A stretch of 64,000 nt of DNA. Source: Catonia carolina. Taxonomy: Eukaryota; Arthropoda; Insecta; Hemiptera; Achilidae. Positions 32,543 to 43,240 of the stretch are shown in pieces (within the stretch, counting starts at the first letter, position 1; each line of letters starts with the position of its first letter). Where the stretch lies: contig JAQMRL010000010.1 of NCBI GenBank assembly GCA_035578175.1, positions 31,798,784 to 31,862,783 on the forward strand. Reading direction: 5' to 3'. The notes beneath the pieces are model-generated. The model did not search any database. It was not told the DNA's origin and saw only the letters and a program-made list of their open reading frames with translations. The position numbers were made by a program, and so were the translations under genes.

Positions 32543-32959
32543 TGCTCATAACAGACAGGTGGAGTGTCAAATTATTTATACTAAATCTGTTTGTTGCAAG
32601 GCTAAAATAAATAGTTCTGTTTCTGTGTCAGCCTTGTTTCTTATCACATGGTCAGCCAATAAAATGACTGAATCATTTAAGAATAGAAAAGGTAGAGGTG
32701 TGAAACACACTAATCAGAGTTATCTCCTCTGAAAATAATTAATTTCATTATACAGCTAGACTTTTTGGTGAATAAAGTGAAGGTGTCATTTGCAGAGTGG
32801 AAAATATGTGCTTTTCAGAGGGCCCGGCAAGCTGATAAGTCAACTTTTCTACTCAGTGAGGAAGGCAACGGTAAATCATCACACTTCTTGTTTTACTTAG
32901 TAAAGCCTCTAAAGGTTCAATCCAGCCTTTCGGCTGATGACCTGAACAACAACAACAAC
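32543..32959 (+). repeat. R1 retroposon, complete
   Basis: Forward R1, starting TGCTCATAACAGACAGGTGG and ending ATGACCTGAACAACAACAAC. A shared CCCTAATAT lies near both ends (32528-32536 and 32959-32967), consistent with a target duplication. The reading frames inside it are R1 sequence. Confidence 0.85.
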
Positions 32960-33104
32960 CCTAATATTATCTAACCGTCAATGAAACTTTCAGTTTTATT
33001 GGATACTAGGTAAACTTTTGACACTAAATTATAGGCCTATAAATAAATCTTTATTTTGTCAACGACAAAAAAATCGTCAATTTTAGTAATATGCATTAAA
33101 ATTT

Positions 33105-33251
33105 CCCATAACAGGCAGGTGGAGTGTTAAATTATTTGCACTCAATCTGTTAGTCCCAGAGCTACACGAAATAGTTCTTTCTTATCACATGGTCAGTGAA
33201 TTATATTACTGAAGAATTGAAGAACAGAACAGATAGAGGTGTAAAAGACAA
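33105..33251 (+). repeat. R1 retroposon, 3'-truncated
   Basis: R1 head only, TCCCATAACAGGCAGGTGGA through CAGATAGAGGTGTAAAAGAC, then unrelated sequence. Confidence 0.75.
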
Positions 33252-34013
33252 AATGCAATTTTCAAAGTTGATGAGCTCTGATTGTACGTATTGCTCCCTA
33301 CCCAATTCATAGCTATCCAAAGGCTTTACATCAACGATGCCAATACTTGCTCTCGTAGATCTGTTATATATTTTATCAGCCATTTTTTTTTAGTCTTTCA
33401 ATAATAATAATATTATAACCTATGAACATACAACCAGCTAATTTTATTATTAAGTATTGCCTGTTAACACACTCTATAACCGATGTGTTCAGTTCGAGAG
33501 GCAAGACACGAGTAAACTGTTGCAGCTCTGATACACAGTGTGCGCTAATATTTGTCAGGCTGATACATTCGTACAATCTGACAACGCTGGCAAACGTCCT
33601 GATTGGTCTAAACGTGTGGAACAGCACAAATTTACAAAAAAAACATAAAATGAATTATAATTTCATATAATAAGTTAAACATAAAATAATTATACATAAC
33701 ACATTAATAGTTAAACATAAAATAAAATAAACATAAAACAATGTTATACAAGTCTAAATTCTACACAGATTGAATTTAAAGAGTATTCTTAGTAAGATAA
33801 TTTAAGAATTCCTGATCAGAATAAAAGCATATTTTGTTAAAAAAAACCTTTTACTTCCGGATCACCGGTTTTTAAATTAAGGAGTCTTATTTTATATGGT
33901 AATTTGTTGAAAACCCGAACGGAATTGTAGTAAATTCCTTTCGAGAACTTTGAAGTTCTATATTTTTCAATTCTGTAGTCATCGTGTGAAAAGTTTTACC
34001 AATTTTAAAAATT
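33252..34013. other. No gene seen
   Basis: Frames at 33376-33670 overlap on both strands and show no motif. Remaining sequence is AT-rich. Confidence 0.45.
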
Positions 34014-34140
34014 TTTATAATTTACAAAGTAATTTTTAAACCAATTTGGACGTATGGAATCCAATTATAGAGGTCGGCGAGTTCTATAATATTGAAATTC
34101 TGCAAAGGTTTCTTGTATATCCAATAAGAAACTACTTATA
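34014..34140 (+). pseudogene. Jockey-type reverse-transcriptase fragment
   Basis: Reads FIIYKVIFKPIWTYGIQL, a stop, then in the next frame NIEILQRF. This is the post-catalytic KPIWTYG block, seen as LLYKVYLKPIWTYGLQIYG in the intact Jockey ORF2 here. A stop and a frameshift within 40 codons show long decay. Boundaries are approximate. Confidence 0.65.
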
Positions 34141-34727
34141 TATTCAATATATGAAGATCCTTTTAATTTTGAACATCCTTTGTTATATAGTCTAATATTC
34201 TAAAGTGTTAATAGATAAATGTAGTATAAATAATTATACTATCTTGTACGACGTAATTACAAAGTAAACATTTGGAGCGTGCTTAGGCGTTAAGCCCATG
34301 CTTACTACCTAAGCACGTATAAGTACCCTACCACTAGTATAGTCTGGTAAAACCAAAGTAAATTTATAGGTATACATAATTAATATTGAACTATATCAAA
34401 TTCTGGAAATGTTTTCTTATTTCAAATGCCTGAGCTACGATTATTCTTATACAGAAAATCAGTTTTTGTACAGAAGTGGTATGATTTTACTCGTTCAAAA
34501 CAATTTAATTGAATAAATTTACATAAATTATACAGATTTCTCAGTCAAATTTTTATGTAAAAACTTAATTATATTGTTCTCCATAAATTTTAACACAAAA
34601 TATTTCACCTTACGTTATTTGACACAATAAAACAATACTATCAACATTTTCACAGAAAATCAGCTAGATATAAAAACGAACTAATTAAGACGATTAGCTC
34701 AGTTATGACAATGTCAATATCTGGGTA

Positions 34728-35130
34728 CATGTATTAATGAGAGGTGGGATAATTCACAAGAGATAACATTTCGCACTGCCAAGGCCAGAAATGTCTTCAA
34801 CACCATGAATTCTGTCTTTAAAAGCCACAATTTATCTCTTGATACCAAAACGAGACTATTGAAGTGACGTGTGTTCTCAGTCCTATTGTACGGAGTTGAC
34901 GCCTGGATTCTGACCGAAGTAACAAGCAACAAATTGAAAGCGTTTGTATTTTGGTTGTATAGGAAAATGCTGCGAATATCCTGGACGTAGAAAATTATTA
35001 ATACGGAATTGCTTCGTCAAATGAAGAGGCAGCGGAATTGGTCACCATAATATATAGTAAAGGCGCGAAAGCTGCAATATCTTGTTCATATCATGCGGGA
35101 TGAGCGCAAGTACTGTATAAATTCGAGCTT
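34728..35130 (+). pseudogene. LINE reverse-transcriptase C-terminal fragment
   Basis: One frame reads RWDNSQEITFRTAKARNVFN, FKSHNLSLDTKTRLLK, then after a stop FSVLLYGVDAWILTE, LKAFVFWLYRKMLRISW and ARKLQYLVHIMRDERKY. These are the thumb and C-terminal blocks of endonuclease/reverse-transcriptase LINEs. At least three in-frame stops (34866, about 34990, about 35050). This is a different sub-lineage from 1561-2262. The matching last part of such a protein appears at 36598-36812. Confidence 0.75.
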
Positions 35131-35449
35131 TGTGCAGCTGCGGGATGAAGGTGACAGACGAAGTACCAGACTGCTGCTACGTCATAACACTGTACTAATC
35201 ATCTCATTGCTATTCGTTAGGTAGTAGGCTGGCTAGTGAAGTGATACACGTGGGTGTTGTTTTTACTTTTCACTGTAGACGAACCCTACTGTTTGGGATT
35301 TGCTTCTGAGCTCATTTATTGTAGTATGTTCGTATGTGTGTGCGATTATTGTTGTTGTTATTATTATTATGTTTGTGATTTTATTATCGAGAGTCTAATC
35401 GTAAAAGTGTGTTCTTTAATATTGTATGTTATCATAAAAGTTCTATTAA
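35131..35449. other. No gene seen
   Basis: AT-rich stretch between the LINE fragment and the small frame at 35450; nothing recognised. Confidence 0.4.
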
Positions 35450-35563
35450 ATGGGCGAGACTAGTAGGAAAAGACATTTCACCGTACACAGTGAGGCAAGA
35501 ACTTTAATTGAAACCAAAGTTGGTAAATGCGATGAGGAATGTAAAGAAAGTCTAACAAACTAA
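35450..35563 (+). CDS. Short frame, possible N-terminus of a transposon protein
   Basis: A 37-codon frame starting MGETSRKRHFTVHSEARTLI. The VHSEAR..IE..V..CDEE pattern resembles, from memory, the N-terminus of DDE transposase-like proteins common in hemipteran genomes. It stops 33 bases before the solo LTR. It may be a real short exon, a truncated transposon gene or chance; I lean towards a transposon remnant. Confidence 0.3.
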   Translation: MGETSRKRHFTVHSEARTLIETKVGKCDEECKESLTN

Positions 35564-35596
35564 AATATAAAATTGGTAATGCCATTTTTTATTCAG

Positions 35597-36259
35597 TGTC
35601 ACCAGATGGCGACATTTAGTAGCGAGTTAAAACCTTTAATTTTTGGTGGCCCTGAACAGGGCCGTTTAAGCGGTGGTCGTCTTGATGGGAAGCGTCGGTC
35701 GTAGTCGTCGTGGCGGTCAAGGAGCTGGGCGACACGATGTGTCGTCGTCCAGCGGAGACACCAATCTTCTTTTCTCACAGTAGCGCGTCGATGGCTGCTT
35801 CGTCAGGTCCAGTGGGCGTAAGGCTCGGTCGAGGGACCGCTGTGGGCATCGCTCGCGTCGGCGGGCGATGACGGTCCGGTCGACGGCTTACGGTGACGGG
35901 TCGGCGAGCGGAAGCATCTTCTTCCCTCTTGCGAGGTCATCGATTAGTCTTTGCTGGAGTCCTGTAGCTGTGTGCCGTGGTGGACGTCTTGTCTGCTGTC
36001 TGGATTGGAATTGAATTTCTCTGTGTCTGGATCTGAATTGAATCCCTCAGCTCAGTGTAGCGCTCTTTACATAGTTACCGAGAGCGCTGTGGTAGAGGGC
36101 GGTTACTCACTCGGCCTTGGCAACAAAGCCCTCTGTCAATACGCAGCCGAAAGGTTTGTCAGTACGCCGCCAAAGGGCCTAACGCGCCGACAAGGGCCGG
36201 GAGAAGTATTGTAGGCCGGCAACACAGTAAATGATTAATTAGAAAGGGTGGCGGTGACA
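35597..36259 (-). repeat. R5 solo LTR (663 bp)
   Basis: Complete LTR with TGTCACC at one end and GGTGACA at the other, flanked by a perfect 4-bp duplication TCAG (35593-35596, 36260-36263). No internal retrotransposon sequence is attached, so it is the product of LTR-LTR recombination. It is strongly GC-rich against its surroundings. The TATA box of the sister copy is degraded here (TATGTAAA on the minus strand). The 4-bp duplication and TG...CA ends fit a Gypsy-type element; without an internal region the superfamily is inferred. The 87-residue frame within it is not a gene. Confidence 0.88.
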
Positions 36260-36597
36260 TCAGCAAAAATAATATAGGCCTAATGGTTAGATTATATAAT
36301 ACAGCTTGTAATTAAATTAAAATGTAGTAAAAATGTACAATATTACAATATACCGTGATAAAAAGAATTAATTTATACTACAGTACTGAAATAATATTTC
36401 ACTTCACACTGTTTTTATTTTAAAGAGACGTTCATTATACGTAACCGTACATAAGTCATACGGTGACACCGAATATATTTAGTTTGGATAGTACCAGTGA
36501 CTACTACAAACATAGTACAAGTAAAACGTTACTACTACTAACGCAATCTCTCACAGTAGTAGTGGCGTAATGCATTCCTCTCAGCTGCACAAAGCTT

Positions 36598-36812
36598 GGG
36601 ATCGGGCAGTATGATTGGCTCCAACGAATTTTGGAAGGCAAAATCTACAGTAGAAGGGAACCGGAGGATGCAGAAGAAGTTCATGGATAGCTAACCTGAG
36701 AGTATGGTTTAACAAAAGCTCAGAAGAACTGTTTCGGATTGCTACCAATAAAGTAAGCATCGCCATGATGGTCACCAATTCGGAACGGAGAGGCACCCGA
36801 AAAGAAGAATCT
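36598..36812 (+). pseudogene. LINE 3'-terminal coding fragment
   Basis: Reads GQYDWLQRILEGKIYSRREP, then in the next frame RRSSWIANLRVWFNKSSEEL and FRIATNKVSIAMMVTN. This is the extreme C-terminus of an endonuclease/reverse-transcriptase LINE. At least one frameshift around 36665. It could be the displaced end of the copy at 34728-35130, separated by 1.4 kb that includes the solo LTR. Confidence 0.65.
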
Positions 36813-36898
36813 CAGTTTTTTTACCGGATAACCCTCCAAGAAGGCTAAACAGAACTTGGTACAGAGATTTGTTGATACCCTAAAACAAATTACTTTAA

Positions 36899-37547
36899 GG
36901 GGTAGTCAACTCAAGATGATGATTTTCGATTGTTTTTTTGCATTTATTCGAAGTTTAAAATTTTCTGAATCACAAAATTTGTTTACTTTGTTTGTACGTT
37001 GACAAAAAGTTATAAAAACATGTTTAAAATAAAGCTCACTAGCAAGGCGAGTGAAATTATTCCTTCAACTTTAAGTTTTCCGGAAATGTGGTTTTTGCAT
37101 GATTGTACATTCTTGGGAATTAAATATTTTGGTTTGTATTGAAGATATTTAGATTAAATGAATGATTATTACAAAAACCTTTATAGGGATTTAGTTGAAA
37201 AATAATTTGTGAATACATAAAATAAATGTTTTTGAAAATATGGTTTTTCTTCAATAAAATTCTTGTAAGAAAAAATACATACAAGCGCATACAACAGATA
37301 ATAGACAGCAATAATTTGTATTTTGTAGCATAAGAACCATGTTGATATCTTTCTTGGTTCCTGAGATATTTGATTCCCAGTAAAAGCCCGCTTTTCCAAT
37401 CTCACCCTTATAATAGGGGCTGTAATTATTTTTTTGGCTTGGTTCAAATGGTAGATCATTACTAGTAAATTACTCTTTCATTTAAAATAAGTAATGATAA
37501 ATTATAGCCTGAAGTTTTGATTTTCATTTTCTGGGTTAACTACCCCC
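36899..37547. mobile_element. TTAA-flanked MITE, family A
   Basis: A 649-bp non-coding element with ends GGGGTAGTCAACTCAAGATG and, inverted, GGGGGTAGTTAACCCAGAAA, each beside TTAA (36895-36898 and 37548-37551). This implies piggyBac-type mobilisation. Ends differ from family B. Open frames on the minus strand inside it have no motif. Confidence 0.75.
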
Positions 37548-37802
37548 TTAAAAAATAATTCACATAACTGTATTATAACTAACACACACTGATTCGGAAT
37601 TCTGTTAGTAAAATAAAAACCAAGAATTTCCATCAATTGGTGGTCTGCTTCCTCATGTCATTCATGTTATCAATCTTACCTTCAGTACATTTGCTATTGT
37701 AATTTATTGTACATACACAAATAAATAATATGTTACAAAAAAAAGAAAATAAACCATGCATAAATTTTGACGTGAACCAAAAAATACGTAAGTTTAAATG
37801 TA

Positions 37803-38550
37803 AAGGGTGATTCAAAAAGAGCGCCGGTTTTTAAACGGCTGGTAAATTTTTGTTTATCGGTTGGCAACATTGTTTGACCTCATTTCTATTTTGGAGAACA
37901 TTCCGATTGACGATTCAGTTGTAGTTTCTCTTGTATGCACAGCGAGTGACAGTTTGGTGCGGCTTTTGGTCGGGCGGTGTCATCGGCCCTTACTTTTTTG
38001 AAAATCAAGGGCAAGCCGTGACAGTAAATGGAGACCGATACCGTACGATGATTAGGGAGTTTTTGTGGCGTCATTTGGATGGAATGGACATTGACGAGTT
38101 GTGGTTTCAGCAGGATGGTGCCACCTGTCACGCTGCACGAGAAACAATGTTGTTGCTCCGTGAACGGTTCCAGGATCGCATCATTTCTCGTAATTCCGAC
38201 CATCAATGGCTACCAAGGTCGTGTGACTTGACGCCTTGTGACTTTCCTCTTTGGGTCATCTGGTCATTGGTGTATGCCAATAAACCCCGAAACATCAATG
38301 ACTTGAAGGAGGAAATTCGACGGGTTATCGGGCAAATGGAAGTCGAAACTTGTCGTGCAGTAATATCCAATTTCATGGACAGAGTTGATGCGTGCCAGCG
38401 CAGTAGAGGAGGACACATGCATGACATCATTTTTCATACATAAAATCGGAAGGAAAGATGAACTTGTCGATGTATTTATTTTCAGTTTTTCAATAAAATA
38501 AATCTCTTAATTTGATATATCAAAACCGGCGCTCTTTTTTAATCACCCTA
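37803..38550 (+). mobile_element. DD41D mariner-like element, internally deleted (copy 1)
   Basis: A 748-bp copy with inverted ends AGGGTGATTCAAAAAGAGCG and flanking TA dinucleotides (37801-37802, 38551-38552). Compared with copy 3 (55373-56731), about 605 bp of the 5' half of the transposase gene is gone. The break lies in a 3-base TGT shared by both edges, suggesting microhomology-based repair of an interrupted gap. Confidence 0.88.
37931..38443 (+). pseudogene. Transposase C-terminal half (copy 1)
   Basis: The remaining 170 codons cover the C-terminal DDE domain: VWCGFWSGGVIGPYFFENQG, FQQDGATCH (second Asp), SCDLTPCDF (third Asp) and SRGGHMHDIIFHT. There are 41 residues between the second and third catalytic Asp. 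The first catalytic Asp (FSDEAHF) and the helix-turn-helix region are deleted, so it cannot be active. Small indels near 38260 compensate each other and keep the frame. At the codon where copy 3 has a stop, this copy has Trp. Confidence 0.85.
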
Positions 38551-38552
38551 TA

Positions 38553-39257
38553 TTTATAAAAATTGTATCCCATACGCTTGGAGGGTTTTATGAAATAAAT
38601 TGTTTAAAAGATATTTTTAATAGTGTAGCTCAAAATGTATATGAACAACAGACATGAAATTTATATTTTGATTGGCGGTTAAATAAACGTAGTAAACAAT
38701 AAACGTATAACATGCATCTGTCAATTAATCAACCTATCAGTAACTGCACATTTTTAAAAGTTTTTCAGCCATGTTATTATATATAAATTGTGAAATTTTG
38801 TCAGAAAATTATGTCAATAAACTAAACAATAGTGCTAATTTATTATATATGTAGAGCTCGTAGTTTTGTTACTACTAATATTTAGTAGAATTTCTGGTAA
38901 TTTAATTTTAGTCATTGATTGAACGAATTATCTATTTAAAAAAAAATAAATATGTTAATGATAATGAGGGAAAATCATCTGTTATGATGAAAACTATAGA
39001 CTTATATTGTTTGAATTTCAATTATGTTGCATTTTTATTTTACTCAAATCACCCTTTAGCTGTAAAAATCTATCTTTTTCAATACTTAAATGTATACAAA
39101 TTTTAGTTTTGACTGAATTTTCAAAAGTGAACTCTCAAAAGTTTTTTAATTGTTCTTAATTAAATACTTTCCACCGTAGTTTAAAACATTTTCGTACCGA
39201 TTAAATTTCAAAACAGCATTTATTTAAAAACTAAATTTATGGATCATCATGTAATTT
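38553..39257. other. No gene seen
   Basis: AT-rich; no supported feature. Confidence 0.5.
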
Positions 39258-39589
39258 TTTAATATTTTTTATTCCTAATGTGTGGACGTTGCAATCTGTT
39301 CAATTTAGGACAATAAGCAATCCCCCGACCCAATGAGATAAGGATGATATGTATGACGTGTAAATGAGGTGTAGTCTTGTACAGAGTCAGGCCGACTATT
39401 CCTGAGAGAGTATGGTTAATTGAAACACAACCATCAAAGTACACCGGTAACCATTGTCTAGTATTTAAATCCGTACAAAAGTAACTACCTTTACTAGGAT
39501 TTGAACCAGGAACCTTCGTCTCCGAAAATCAGCTGTTAAGACAGCTGACTAGCGGCGACGACGTTACCCCTAGACCAACCAGGTGGGTT
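39258..39589 (-). repeat. R2 tRNA-derived SINE
   Basis: Reverse R2 with box B (GGATTTGAACC on the plus strand) and head CCCACCTGGTTGGTCTAGGG on the minus strand. A near-identical duplication flanks it (ATCATGTAATT left, ATCATGTACTT right). It faces the forward copy at 39707 head to head. Confidence 0.85.
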
Positions 39590-39706
39590 ATCATGTACTT
39601 AAAACGCAAAAGCTGGTCCAATGTATTTTAAATGGAGATTCTGTTTGCCCTTTAATACCGAGTTCTATGAACCGGTTTTAAAAAAGAATTACTTGGTTGC
39701 AAATAT

Positions 39707-40033
39707 CCCACCGGATTGGTCTTGAGGTAAAGTTCGTCGCCGCAAGTCAGCTGTTTAATAGCTAATTTTCGGAGACTTAGGTTCCGGGTTCAAATCCCCG
39801 TAAAGGTAGTTTCTTTTATACGAATTTGAATACTAGACGGTGGTTGCCGGTGTACTTGATGGTTGAGATTCAATTAACTATATTCTCTCAGGAATTATCG
39901 ACCTCAGTCTGTACTAGACTACACCTCATTTACACGTCACACACATCATCCTCATCGGGTCAGGGGTTGCTTATTGTTTTGAATTGAACAGATTGCAACG
40001 TACACACTTTAGGGATAATAAAAAGAAATCAAT
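39707..40033 (+). repeat. R2 tRNA-derived SINE
   Basis: Forward R2 beginning CCCACCGGATTGGTCTTGAG, box B GGGTTCAAATCCC. Diverged target duplication (TTGGTTGCAAA left, TTGGTTGTAAA right). Confidence 0.85.
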
Positions 40034-40845
40034 TTGGTTGTAAAGAGAACGCTTTCAGGATTCTGCGAAAATTCAGTAAATGAGAATCAAACTCAGAGGC
40101 AGACAAATATCCATTGTTCACAGCACACAATTTCAGTGATTTTTTTATAAATATATTTTTTCTATTTCCTGTTGTCGTTACGTATAGCTGGAGCTCAGAT
40201 AAATTTACGTAATTTTACAGTAATTTTAGAGTGGAGAAAGAACACTACTATAGCGACAATATTGGGGTGTTTATAAAATATAACAATTAGTCAATATTTG
40301 TCTTTTCTTTTGTTATAGTTTTTTTTGGTAATGTAGGTTTGGTTGAAGATTTACAAAGAATCTTTTTAGTGTATCATTTTATCTATTTTATAGTATTGTT
40401 ATTCCATTTACTTTTCAGTTAATGGACCATGCTGTCCATACTGTGATGCATTCTTTTGGTAATTTTTAACGAATTTGTTTATATATCTGTGGAGGAAGAA
40501 ATTTTCTGATGTAGAAAAACATCATGGAATTCACGTGAGCTATAAAAAGGACTTTGAATCTTGCACCAGAATATCTCGCCGCAGATTTCATGCCTGTGTA
40601 TGTGCGTGCGTTCCCATAAACTTACTATTTTCCTTTACGATCAGGTAGTAAGGTAGACTGAGCGTACCATAAAATTTTATACACTCTTTTTCACACACCG
40701 TATCACGTAACCTAAAATGTAAAGATGTACAGTATCGGTTTTTGTTGTGGCTGTTGAAAGGAGTCTAATGGAGTCGGATTCTCTTGGAAAATTCTTTCTG
40801 AAACGTTTCAAATAAATTAATCTAGTTTTGATACTTTACTTAAGA
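40034..40845. other. No gene seen
   Basis: AT-rich; 40480-40800 is more balanced but not assignable. Confidence 0.45.
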
Positions 40846-41617
40846 CTAGCAACCCCCGCGCGCTTCGCTTTACAGCAGCTAATGTAGGCCTCATTAAATT
40901 ATTTTAAAACCTCTCTATATACAATATTTGTGGTTTCGTTGACATGTGGTAGCAAAATAAATTGTTTTTCTGCACTTCCCGCTCTTAATCCAGCACATAA
41001 AGTTGCTCATGAGTAAAGGAAGCACTCTTGTCTCAAATCGATACCCACCGTTTTAAATGTTTGTCCCTGCGATTTAATAGAATTGAATAGAATGCTTAGA
41101 AGAATACCGATGGAAAAGAAAGAGACAGTTGATATATGGCTGAGATAAGAGACAGTAATACGTTGGTGCAGTACACAGAGTAACTGGAAATTATATATGA
41201 CTCATTCACTACCTGTCGAATGAAAACAAATACTATACGAAATACAGTACAAAAATAAAAATTTTGAATATATCCGAATTTCGAAAGTTTTTGAAATCGA
41301 ATGTTATACTTCACGTTTTTCTATGAAATATAAAAGTTGAATCGTGCTTCTAGCCCAAAAAATACACCATCCAAAGGACTTAGAAAAAATAAAAACACAA
41401 TGCACCCGATAAACTAAAATATGTGACATCGTCAATGTTTAAGTTGCTTAACTCAATTAAAGTTACTTAGCTGCAAAATTGCCTATATTGATCAGGAAGC
41501 TCTAAGCTATGCAACAATGAAAGATTTTTTAAAATCAGTTCAGTAGTTTCTGAGATTACCTCATACAAACAAACAAACAAACAAACAGACGTTTCTTCTT
41601 TATTATATTAATATAGA
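40846..41617 (-). mobile_element. Helitron remnant
   Basis: On the minus strand it opens TCTATATTAATATAATAAAG (41617) and closes with GCGAAGCGCGCGGGGGTTGC then CTAG, followed by T. A 5'-TC start, a GC-rich 3' hairpin region and a CTAG end before T are Helitron features. The base before the TC is G rather than the usual A, so the 5' end is less certain. The 772-bp copy has lost Rep and most of the helicase but keeps the end of the helicase gene. Confidence 0.65.
40899..41090 (-). pseudogene. Pif1-type helicase C-terminus of the Helitron
   Basis: Minus-strand blocks SIKSQGQTFKTVGIDLRQEC, then out of frame THEQLYV, then GLRAGSAEKQFILLPHVNET and TNIVYREVLK before TAA. The SQGQTF...QLYV.LSR order is the last conserved part (motifs V-VI) of Pif1-like helicases carried by Helitrons. 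Two compensating frameshifts around 41010 disrupt the LYV.LSR segment. Only about 60 residues remain. Confidence 0.75.
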
Positions 41618-42802
41618 CTAAAGGAGATTTACTAATCTATTTATTCGCAAAAATCGAAACACCATTTTCAGAACAGAGATACTACTAATGCAATAACCAG
41701 AGATAAATTATCCTTTTTGATTTTATCGACACTATAAAAAATTAAATAATCGATTAGGAAATTGTAATTTTTATACAATCATCTAAATGAACAACACTCA
41801 ATTATGGCGTGGTCTTGAGGCATGGTGTTGAATATCCACGAACTGCGAGTGGGTTTGTTAGTGCCTGGCCGCATTTAATCAACTCGTGATGTCTTCCCGA
41901 CCAAAACTTAACTTCATGATGTTCTACTTAATGAAAAGCCTTCGAAATTTTAGCATAAACATTTAATTTTATTCCAATGTTTGTAAATTTGGTCAAATAA
42001 ATTTTACATTATTATTTTTATTCTTGACTGAGTGTTTCTAAGGAGTTGTGTAATTGAGTGAATAATTAGTCAGAAAATTTTCAAGTTCCTGTAATCCAAA
42101 CCTCTAATTAATTCGGAAGTTACTGAGTATTAAACCATTAAGCTAATCCGTATAATTTGACAGCCACATATCAACCATTGGTCCGTCAATGGCTTTCGAT
42201 TGAATTAGGTTAACTAGATAATATTAATGGAGTGATAAGTAAAGACTTTCTAAAACACATTTTGTTATCGTGTAAACAGATCAGCCGGAAATCAAATCTT
42301 TGCCTTTAAAGTTGAGCTTTTTTTCTAAGCAAAGTAGCTAAACTTCAAAATTTGTAAGCTATCTCCTCGGTGCAGTAATTAGTATAGCTTATGCATTTTG
42401 CTGAGAGCCGTGAAACAGACATTGCCAGTCTTACCGCTACATACAGTACAGTATGGCTCCTGCTAGACTGTACTCATGCGTTACTTGGATTCATTGGTTA
42501 CGCGGAAGTTAGTACTATTTTTATAATTCTTATTCTGTATTAGTTACATTTTTGTATTATTGTACCTGAAGTTTAACATAATATTGCAATAATTGTACAC
42601 TAATATACATATTATTTCGCAAATATAAATATAAATAAACAAATACACTATTTGATGAAAATATTACATCGAAAGAAAAGTATTACAAACTATAAACTAA
42701 TTAGAGTTTAAAATTGTGCACTAAGTGTACATGTAATATGCTTTAGTAAGCCACCACGAGTAACTAAAAATATAGTTTAAAAAATAGAATTCAAAACAAT
42801 GT
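41618..42802. other. No gene supported; possible tRNA-like block near 41810-41890
   Basis: AT-rich. TGGCGTGGTCTTGAGGCATG at about 41809 and GAGTGGGTTTGTTAGTGCC downstream faintly resemble a SINE head, without a clear box B. Confidence 0.3.
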
Positions 42803-43240
42803 TATCTGCCGGGAAAGTCATGATTTCTGGGTTTGTGATGGTATCATTCACATGGAGTTTTTGGAACGTGGCTGTACTGTCAACTCCGAACAATATGTTG
42901 CTGCCCTATCAAATCTGAAGCGATGGCTGTGTAAGGTTCGTCCAGACAAAAAGCCAATTCTGCATCATGACAACGTTTGTCCTCACACAAGCCTGAAAAC
43001 GAGTGCAGCACTAGAGAAGCTTGGGTGTCAAGGCGTTTTACTTCATCCACCTTATCCAGATTTTTTGCCCTGTGACTTTTCCCTCTTTCCGAAGCTTAAG
43101 GAACATCTCAAGGGCATACGTTTCTCTTCGAATGCAGAGGTGATGAAATAGTGCCGTTCGAAAACTTCAGACTTCTTCCGTATCGGAATTTTCTAAATTT
43201 AAGTGCGATTATGTGGAAAAGTGATGATATTGGTGAGTAG
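42803..43240 (+). pseudogene. DD34D mariner transposase, C-terminal fragment
   Basis: Reads LSAGKVMI, a frameshift, then FWVCDGIIHMEFLERGCTVN, ILHHDNVCPHTS (second Asp), PPYPDFLPCDFSLFP (third Asp) and, after a stop at 43149, RSKTSDFFRIGIF. There are 34 residues between the HDN Asp and the PCD Asp, the spacing of true mariners, so this is a separate lineage from the DD41D copies. The N-terminal half is absent; the frame has at least one frameshift and one stop. No inverted ends recognised. Confidence 0.8.

Noticed and set aside
37931..38443. Reading copy 1 as a functional short transposase
   Set aside because: It lacks the DNA-binding region and the first catalytic Asp.
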